From Chlorobiaceae bacterium (GTDB lineage: Bacteria > Bacteroidota > Chlorobiia > Chlorobiales > Chlorobiaceae), in contig JABDHL010000005.1 in NCBI GenBank assembly GCA_012972825.1, positions 1-64,000 of the forward strand: a stretch of 64,000 nt of DNA, written 5' to 3'. A program made the position numbers and the translations under genes. Each line of letters opens with the position of its first letter. Within the stretch, counting starts at the first letter, position 1. A model generated the notes under the pieces. That model made no database searches. It worked only from the letters and a program-made list of their open reading frames with translations, and was not told the origin of the DNA. Shown one piece after another: positions 58,971-64,000 of the stretch.

Positions 58971-60278
58971 CGGACGCAACGTCTCCCTCAGAAGGAAACG
59001 CCACACTGGCACCACATTGATGATTCCTGATTCAACGTGCAGTTGCTCCTCATCTTTACGGCTTACGATGCTTCCTTCTTTCAAACCCAGCTCAGTCATG
59101 GCTTCTGAAAGCGCTGTGATTTCCCGTTTACGGGTTTGCGGGTCAGCCATCGACTCGCAGACCTGCACCAGGATACGGGAGCGATCCGGCCGCTGGGCGA
59201 TGAAATCAACTTCCCGCCCGGACTTGTTTTTATAGTAAAAAATATCTGGCGTGATCCTGCGAAGGGCTATGAAAACCAGATTTTCCAGCAAGTGACCAGA
59301 ATTGACAAGAATGCCTGAGCTGACCGAGGTCACAAGCGCATGATCGATGAAATAGATTTTTTTAGGATTGGTGTTGGCGCGTGCAAGTGAAGCATCAAAG
59401 ATGCGCACGGTGAAAAGAATATAAGCGTCATCGAACCATTCAAGATAATCCGAAATCGCCGATTTCGGAGCGTTGTGCCCAAGTGATTTCAGATAACCAG
59501 TAAGATTGTTGATCGAATACAAGGCTGCTGTGTTCTCTACCAGCCAGTGGGCAAGATCCTTGACAGCTTTTGGGTGAGCAATGTCGTGACGTTCGACAAG
59601 ATCGCGAAACAGCATTGCGTTAAAATATTCCTGATGAATCTTTATCCGCAGCATTCTGTCGAGCCCGACTACTTCGGGAAAGCCTCCGGTTTCCCAATAT
59701 TCTTCGAAGGCTTTCTGTATGGTAAGACGTTTTTTTGTCGACAGGGGGCCGTCACTGATGATTCCCTTGAAATCGAGAAACTCCCGAAAAGAAAAAGGAA
59801 AAATCTCCCAGGAAAGAGCGCGTCCACGCATCTGGGTTGCTATCTCCTTTGAGAGCATCTGTGCCGAAGAGCCAGTAAGAGTGACTTCACACTTTTCTGT
59901 GCGCATCAGGCGGTCGATGAACGGCTCCCAGCCAGAAACAACCTGTATTTCATCGAAAAAGCAGTAGACCTTTTCCGTACTCTTTTTTTCCGGATAAAGT
60001 GAGAAATAAGCTTCGAGAATAACACCAGGATTTTCGTGCTGCAGGCTGTACAGACGGTCATCGAAAAAGTTCAGATAGAGGATGTTCTGCCGTGGTATTC
60101 CGGCATCCAGAAGTCGCTTGATAAGTTGGAACATAAAGACCGATTTGCCACTTCTACGAACACCAATGTAGACTGTAGCTTTGCCCGCAACAGGCGTAAC
60201 TTCAATTCTCCGGGGTACGCCGGTCGACAGATCAGCCTCTTGAAAATCGAGGATTATCTCTTTCAATATTTCAATCAT
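58968..60278 (-). CDS. AAA_14/DUF4143 ATP-binding protein
   Basis: A 436-residue protein with an N-terminal AAA_14 P-loop (VYIGVRRSGKSVFMFQL, near 36-52), Walker B FFDEIQVVSGWE (near 107), and GSSAQMLSKEIATQMRGR (near 136). The C-terminal DUF4143 half (about 205-390) has FIDHALVTSV, FYYKNKSGREVDFI. Members are widespread and variable, often in accessory regions; the role (possible DNA-binding, PD-(D/E)XK-like C-terminus, toxin-antitoxin-like behaviour) is unproven. A 26-base perfect palindrome sits 40 bases upstream, likely its operator. Confidence 0.9.
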   Translation of the reverse strand: MIEILKEIILDFQEADLSTGVPRRIEVTPVAGKATVYIGVRRSGKSVFMFQLIKRLLDAGIPRQNILYLNFFDDRLYSLQHENPGVILEAYFSLYPEKKSTEKVYCFFDEIQVVSGWEPFIDRLMRTEKCEVTLTGSSAQMLSKEIATQMRGRALSWEIFPFSFREFLDFKGIISDGPLSTKKRLTIQKAFEEYWETGGFPEVVGLDRMLRIKIHQEYFNAMLFRDLVERHDIAHPKAVKDLAHWLVENTAALYSINNLTGYLKSLGHNAPKSAISDYLEWFDDAYILFTVRIFDASLARANTNPKKIYFIDHALVTSVSSGILVNSGHLLENLVFIALRRITPDIFYYKNKSGREVDFIAQRPDRSRILVQVCESMADPQTRKREITALSEAMTELGLKEGSIVSRKDEEQLHVESGIINVVPVWRFLLRETLRP

Positions 60279-60317
60279 GCTCTTTTATCTGGATTGATTT
60301 CTTTCCGGATAATATAG

Positions 60318-60343
60318 TAACTGGTAATATATATTACCAGTTA
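60318..60343. promoter_or_regulatory. 26-bp perfect palindrome (candidate operator)
   Basis: The half-site TAACTGGTAATAT is followed directly by its exact reverse complement ATATTACCAGTTA. It lies in the 228-base gap between the AAA_14/DUF4143 gene (start 60278, minus) and the antitoxin gene at 60507 (plus), so it could control either. A dimeric repressor or other self-regulating site is the simplest reading. A run of this length without mismatch is unlikely by chance. Confidence 0.65.
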
Positions 60344-60506
60344 TACGAGCCTAAAGCTTGTTTGCTCTCCCTGATGAAAAAAGCTTCCTGAATACTGAAC
60401 CCCTGGTACATGCGGAGAAACACAGCCTTTGAGCATCATGAATAAATGCGTAACTTTTAGCCGGCAGATATGGGCTGGCCTGAAAATTCCGAAACAGTAA
60501 CTATCA

Positions 60507-60734
60507 ATGAAACTGACAATTACATTACCTGATATTCTGCCGGATGAAATATCGCAGGTTATTAATAAAGTGAAAGCTGTCTTTACTCAGGAAGGTATTG
60601 CTGTGGAACTAAAGCCAGAGACGCTGTCAGATGATTCATGGGATAACCTCAATATTGATGAAATTGCAGTTGATACCGGCAGGATCGATTTTGCTGAGAA
60701 TTACGATCATTACCTCTATGGGATTGCAAAGTGA
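60507..60734 (+). CDS. Antitoxin of a PIN-type (VapBC-like) module
   Basis: A 75-residue acidic protein, MKLTITLPDILPDEISQ at the start and DFAENYDHYLYGIAK at the end, the pattern of small antitoxins encoded just before PIN-domain toxins. The stop overlaps the ATG of a truncated toxin by one base (TGATG). Because the toxin is broken the antitoxin has no visible partner. It may be a remnant or may counter a toxin elsewhere. Confidence 0.7.
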   Translation: MKLTITLPDILPDEISQVINKVKAVFTQEGIAVELKPETLSDDSWDNLNIDEIAVDTGRIDFAENYDHYLYGIAK

Positions 60735-60853
60735 TGAAGAAGCATATTTTTGTTGATACATCAGTAAAATCAGATGCATTTTTGATCAATATCTGTATGC
60801 TTTATAATCCGACCATCACACGGAGCAGAACACTGTTACCTGGTACTTTATAA
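60734..60853 (+). pseudogene. Truncated PIN-domain (VapC-like) toxin remnant
   Basis: A 39-codon frame begins MKKHIFVDTS, the N-terminal strand of a PIN nuclease with the first catalytic Asp (VDTS), and then loses similarity after about residue 20. A full PIN toxin is about 130 residues. From 60802 the frame runs antisense to the end of the outer-membrane protein gene. The remaining three acidic residues of the PIN active site are missing. Confidence 0.7.
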
Positions 60854-61413
60854 TATTCTTTATGATTATTGAGGCTGACCGGGTAAGTTCCAAAGTAGCG
60901 ATACCGTAAATCAAGGGAAATATTCTGGATCACTGTAATGGCTATACCGCTGCCAATCTGATAACCAAGCCCTGAATAGGTTTCAGAAATCGTGTTAAGC
61001 GGGTTGACTTCATTGTGGATGCTGACTTGTGCCAGCCCAAGACCAGCGATAATAAATGGATGAACGGGATCGGTTTTTAAATCGTAATAACCATTTGCCA
61101 TATATGACGTTACCGAACGATCTCCCCTGAAAGTGAAAATTCCGGAATCAATGATGATTTTGTCGGCATCGTTTCGCTGATAGCCTGTTTCAACCTCAAA
61201 TCTGATATTTTTGAAACTCTTACAGAAGATGCTCGTCAAGTTTATTCCTGAAAAAGCAGGTATACTAAGTCCAGCTGGATTATATGATGTTATGTCACTA
61301 TTTGAAGATCCCACGGTATTCGCACTGCTATAAAAGGGTTCAGCAGCAGAGGCAGGAACATTCAGCAGTCCTGCATAAAAAAAAACTCCAAGAAGAAAAT
61401 GATTTTTTTTCAC
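60802..61413 (-). CDS. Outer-membrane beta-barrel-like protein
   Basis: About 203 residues from a GTG at 61413, which gives a clean signal peptide (KKNHFLLGVFFYAGLLNV, cleavage near ASA-A). An upstream ATG (61464) is possible. The mature part alternates hydrophobic and polar residues (GYYDLKTDPVHPFIIAGLGLAQV, YQIGSGIAITV, LDLRYRYFGTYPV) and ends in a beta-strand with final LRVMVGL, a beta-signal-like end. It resembles small outer-membrane porin/OmpW-like barrels. Role unknown. Confidence 0.75.
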   Translation of the reverse strand: MKKNHFLLGVFFYAGLLNVPASAAEPFYSSANTVGSSNSDITSYNPAGLSIPAFSGINLTSIFCKSFKNIRFEVETGYQRNDADKIIIDSGIFTFRGDRSVTSYMANGYYDLKTDPVHPFIIAGLGLAQVSIHNEVNPLNTISETYSGLGYQIGSGIAITVIQNISLDLRYRYFGTYPVSLNNHKEYYKVPGNSVLLRVMVGL

Positions 61414-61464
61414 GAAGCACAAAAATGTGTCTTGTATTAATGCTGTAAGATAAACAAGGAACAT

Positions 61465-61876
61465 ACACAGTTACCTGATGCAGTTGAGGTTTTTATCCCT
61501 ACAATGAGTTGTAATGCTGCGGAATGCCTTATTAACCGCGTACGTATTATCAGTGAACAATATTGGCCGAGTAAATTTTACACGCTGTTATCATTCTTTT
61601 AATGAATATTTTGGATGTTTTGATATTTCATATCTGGAGAAGGTCTGATACATTTCAAAATAAACCTTTGGTATTTCTCAGGAATAAGACTGATTCATTT
61701 ATCTATTTTTTAATAAGCACTTATGCTGAAAAGCATGAACAAGCATTGCCGAATGGCAGTTTGCAACTCATTCCTGAACAAGCGCCTGTTTGTTGATGGT
61801 ATTGATGTTGTTACAGTACATGATGAGTATTTGAATGGATGCATCTTTGGTTTGTCATGATCAATTCCAATCTATC
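61465..61876. other. Gap between divergent genes
   Basis: A 412-base gap between the outer-membrane protein gene and the WG lipoprotein gene. A 64-codon plus-strand frame (61602-61796) lies inside, with a slightly hydrophobic start but no RBS or recognisable family; I do not call it a gene. No strong hairpin seen. Confidence 0.5.
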
Positions 61877-63022
61877 ATGAAACCACCAATGCACAGTGCA
61901 ATAACTCTTGCAAGCATCTGCCTCTTAAGTTTTCTTGCTGGATGTAACAAGAATTCGTCTGAATATTCAGTCGACAAAACATGCAAAATAGTCATCAATC
62001 CACAATTCTTTGCTGTCGAAGAATTTAAAGAGGGTTTTGCTGCAATAAAGATTGGTGATTCACTTTCCACTAAACAAGGCTTTGTAGACCTGAAGGGAAA
62101 AATGCTCATCGCCCCCAGGTTTGATAAAGTCCATGAGTTTTCAGAAGGTTTCGCTGCTGTGAAAATTGGTGATGAAACTGATGGGAAATATGGATTTATT
62201 GACAAGAGCGGTAAAATGGTCATTAAGCCTCAATTTATTTTTGTAGGTGACTTTTTGGAAGGTCTTGCTCTGATGAGGGATGGTGACGAATTTACTGGCA
62301 AGTATGGATTTATTGATAAACGAGGGAAAGTCGCAGTCACCCCGAAATTCGATGCTGAAAACGGTTTTAAAGAGGGTCTTGCAGCAATGAGAGTTGGCGA
62401 TGCCATTTCAGGAAAATGGGGGTTTATTGATAAACAAGGAGTTTATGCCATCGCCCCTCAATTTGATCTGGTGGGTGACTTTTCAGAAGGTCTGGCGCCA
62501 ATAAGAATGGGAAGTGAAAAAGCTGGAAAATGGGGGTTTATTGATAAACAGGGTAAGGTTGTTATCTCTTTGCAATTCGACTATGCTGAACCTTTTAACA
62601 ATGGTCTTGCAGTTATACGGATTGGCGATAAATATAAAGGGAAGTGGGGGGTTATCGATAAACAGGGAAAGATGGTCATCAACCCGGAATTTAATGATAA
62701 ATGCCGATTTTCAGAGGGTCTTGCCTGCGTAAAAATTGGAGAAGGCAATAAAGGAAAATATGGGTTTATTGACAAACAGGGCAAAGTTGTCATCACCCAG
62801 AAATTTGATTTAACAGGTGACTTTTCGGAAGGACTCGCTGCGGTAAGAATTGGTGATACAGCGACAGGAAAGTGGGGTTTTATTGATAAACAGGGCAAGA
62901 TGGTCATCAATCCGCAGTTTGATGCTGTTGGCAACTTTTCACAAGGTCTCGCGCCAGTCATAATAGGTAATGGTGAGACAGGGAAATGGGGATTTATAAG
63001 TAAAGAACACGAACCTCTTTAA
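61877..63022 (+). CDS. WG-repeat lipoprotein
   Basis: A 381-residue protein from the ATG at 61877. The signal peptide ends in a lipobox (SFLAGC), so Cys is lipidated. The rest is eight complete WG units (consensus GKWGFIDKQGKVVINPQF, each about 43 residues, separated by FSEGLAxxRIGD) plus half units at both ends. WG repeats are beta-rich and their partner is unknown. The high mutual similarity of the units suggests recent duplication. It is probably anchored to the outer or inner membrane facing the periplasm or surface. serB follows 11 bases later. Confidence 0.88.
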   Translation: MKPPMHSAITLASICLLSFLAGCNKNSSEYSVDKTCKIVINPQFFAVEEFKEGFAAIKIGDSLSTKQGFVDLKGKMLIAPRFDKVHEFSEGFAAVKIGDETDGKYGFIDKSGKMVIKPQFIFVGDFLEGLALMRDGDEFTGKYGFIDKRGKVAVTPKFDAENGFKEGLAAMRVGDAISGKWGFIDKQGVYAIAPQFDLVGDFSEGLAPIRMGSEKAGKWGFIDKQGKVVISLQFDYAEPFNNGLAVIRIGDKYKGKWGVIDKQGKMVINPEFNDKCRFSEGLACVKIGEGNKGKYGFIDKQGKVVITQKFDLTGDFSEGLAAVRIGDTATGKWGFIDKQGKMVINPQFDAVGNFSQGLAPVIIGNGETGKWGFISKEHEPL

Positions 63023-63033
63023 CTCAATAAGGT

Positions 63034-64000
63034 ATGAGAGAGCTTCTCCTTATCAATATTACAGGCCCGGATAAACCTGGCTTGACATCGAAAATCACCT
63101 CAATCCTTTCTGGCTATAAAATACCGGTCCTTGATATCGGCCAGGCGGTTATCCACAACCATCTTTCGCTTGGAATGCTGGTAGAGGTACTAAAAGAATC
63201 AGCTTCATCCCCCATACTGAAAGATCTTCTCTTCTGCGCCCATACACTCGGTATCCAGATCACTTTTACACCTGTATCCGTCACAGAGTATGAACAGTGG
63301 GTGCATGAACAGGGAAAACCCAGATATCTGCTCTCGCTCCTTGCAAGAAGAATAACTGCTGAACAGCTTGAACGGGTTTCGTCGATCATTGCGTCACATA
63401 CTCTCAATATTGATACCATCAATCGCCTCTCGGGAAGAATTCCGCTTGAACACGATCAGAGCGGTCACACCAAAGCCTGCGTAGAGTTTTCAATACGGGG
63501 TACTCTGCAAAACGAAAACCTGTTCCGCGAGCAGATGCTTGCCATAACAGACAGTCTTGGAATCGACATAGCTTTTCAGGAAGACAATATTTTTCGGCGA
63601 AACCGCAGAATGGTCGTGTTCGATATGGACTCAACCCTCATTACCTCCGAAGTTATTGATGAACTTGCTTTTGAAGCCGGAGTCGGCGAGAAGGTTGCGG
63701 CAATTACTGAGCAGGCTATGCGTGGGGAGCTTGATTTTACCGAAAGTCTTCTGAAAAGGGTTTACCTGCTGAAGGGGCTTGACGAACATATTCTTGAAAC
63801 CATAGCCTACAGGCTGCAGCTGACGGAAGGGGCTGAAACACTCTTCCATAACCTGCACAACCTTGGATTTAAAACCGCTGTTATTTCCGGCGGATTCACC
63901 TATTTCGGCCACTACCTCCAGAAAAAACTCAATATCGATTACGTCTTTGCCAACACGCTGGAAATAGAAGAGGGTCGATTGACCGGTAAGGTACTTGGCA
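63034..64000 (+). CDS. serB: Phosphoserine phosphatase SerB (partial, runs off window)
   Basis: ATG at 63034, open to the right edge (322 codons). Two ACT-type domains occupy about 1-80 and 95-175. The HAD phosphatase core follows with motif I VFDMDSTLIT (near 195-204) and motif II VISGGFTYF (near 286). It makes serine from phosphoserine. The ACT domains suggest amino-acid control of the activity. The final part with HAD motif III is outside the window. Confidence 0.93.
   Translation, partial: MRELLLINITGPDKPGLTSKITSILSGYKIPVLDIGQAVIHNHLSLGMLVEVLKESASSPILKDLLFCAHTLGIQITFTPVSVTEYEQWVHEQGKPRYLLSLLARRITAEQLERVSSIIASHTLNIDTINRLSGRIPLEHDQSGHTKACVEFSIRGTLQNENLFREQMLAITDSLGIDIAFQEDNIFRRNRRMVVFDMDSTLITSEVIDELAFEAGVGEKVAAITEQAMRGELDFTESLLKRVYLLKGLDEHILETIAYRLQLTEGAETLFHNLHNLGFKTAVISGGFTYFGHYLQKKLNIDYVFANTLEIEEGRLTGKVLG

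Noticed and set aside
61602-61796. 64-codon plus-strand frame before the WG lipoprotein
   Set aside because: No RBS, no recognisable family, codon use not convincing. Probably non-coding.
1-64000. CRISPR array, integrase-type island or prophage
   Set aside because: No regularly spaced direct repeats with unique spacers, no integrase and no phage structural genes were seen.

Overview
The window reads as chromosomal DNA of a green sulfur bacterium (Chlorobiaceae, Chlorobium/Pelodictyon-like). This is an inference from the gene set (stand-alone TrpB2-type tryptophan synthase beta, ClpC, a TamB/LpxL/RfaE2 Gram-negative envelope set, a CrtISO-type carotenoid FAD enzyme), from the weak or absent Shine-Dalgarno sequences in front of many genes, and from the moderate G+C. 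No photosynthesis gene that would settle it lies in the window. No CRISPR array, rRNA or prophage was seen.

Layout. 1-24 kb is an accessory surface-polysaccharide region. It starts with a secreted-type DUF4214 protein (minus strand, running off the left edge), then a methyltransferase, a 1438-residue protein with three GT4 glycosyltransferase domains, and a tightly coupled module (GtrB-like polyprenyl-phosphate glycosyltransferase, LPG-synthase-type membrane protein, FAD oxidoreductase, large polytopic membrane protein). These are followed by a GDP-mannose 4,6-dehydratase-like enzyme, an AT-rich GT2-GT2-GT4 fusion, a GT8-like transferase, an acyltransferase-3 and a GH16 glycosidase fused to DUF4214. 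The region ends with a RAYT (REP-associated tyrosine transposase) whose ends carry inverted copies of a 25-base REP-like sequence; a third copy lies 1.9 kb away.

24-41 kb is housekeeping: LpxL-like acyltransferase, RfaE2, TamB, CoaBC, family 4 uracil-DNA glycosylase, DnaB, PtsI, a PpiD-like foldase, Pcm, a DUF123 GIY-YIG protein, FtsY, ThiL, tRNA-Leu(UAA) and TrpB2, closed by a strong bidirectional terminator. 42-53 kb, mostly on the minus strand, holds ClpC, two unrecognised conserved-looking proteins, a nucleotide-sugar-epimerase-like protein, a CWC protein, GlpK, an antitoxin with a broken toxin, the radical SAM/DUF4130 pair, a carotenoid-type oxidoreductase, tRNA-Pro(GGG) and DedA. A 330-base gap near 53 kb carries one perfect DnaA box and two near matches beside an AT-rich stretch. 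54-64 kb holds an alpha/beta hydrolase, a class A penicillin-binding protein, GuaA, an AAA/DUF4143 ATPase with a 26-base perfect palindrome in front of it, a second antitoxin with a broken (PIN) toxin, an outer-membrane barrel-like protein, a WG-repeat lipoprotein and the start of SerB.

How the parts work together: the first 22 kb probably makes, exports and trims a surface glycan or glycolipid. The envelope genes at 23-29 kb maintain the LPS outer membrane. The most unusual signals are the REP/RAYT unit, the coupled glycolipid/redox module, two independent antitoxin-without-toxin loci, the noncanonical active site of CoaBC, the perfect palindrome at 60.3 kb and the DnaA-box-bearing gap at 53 kb.
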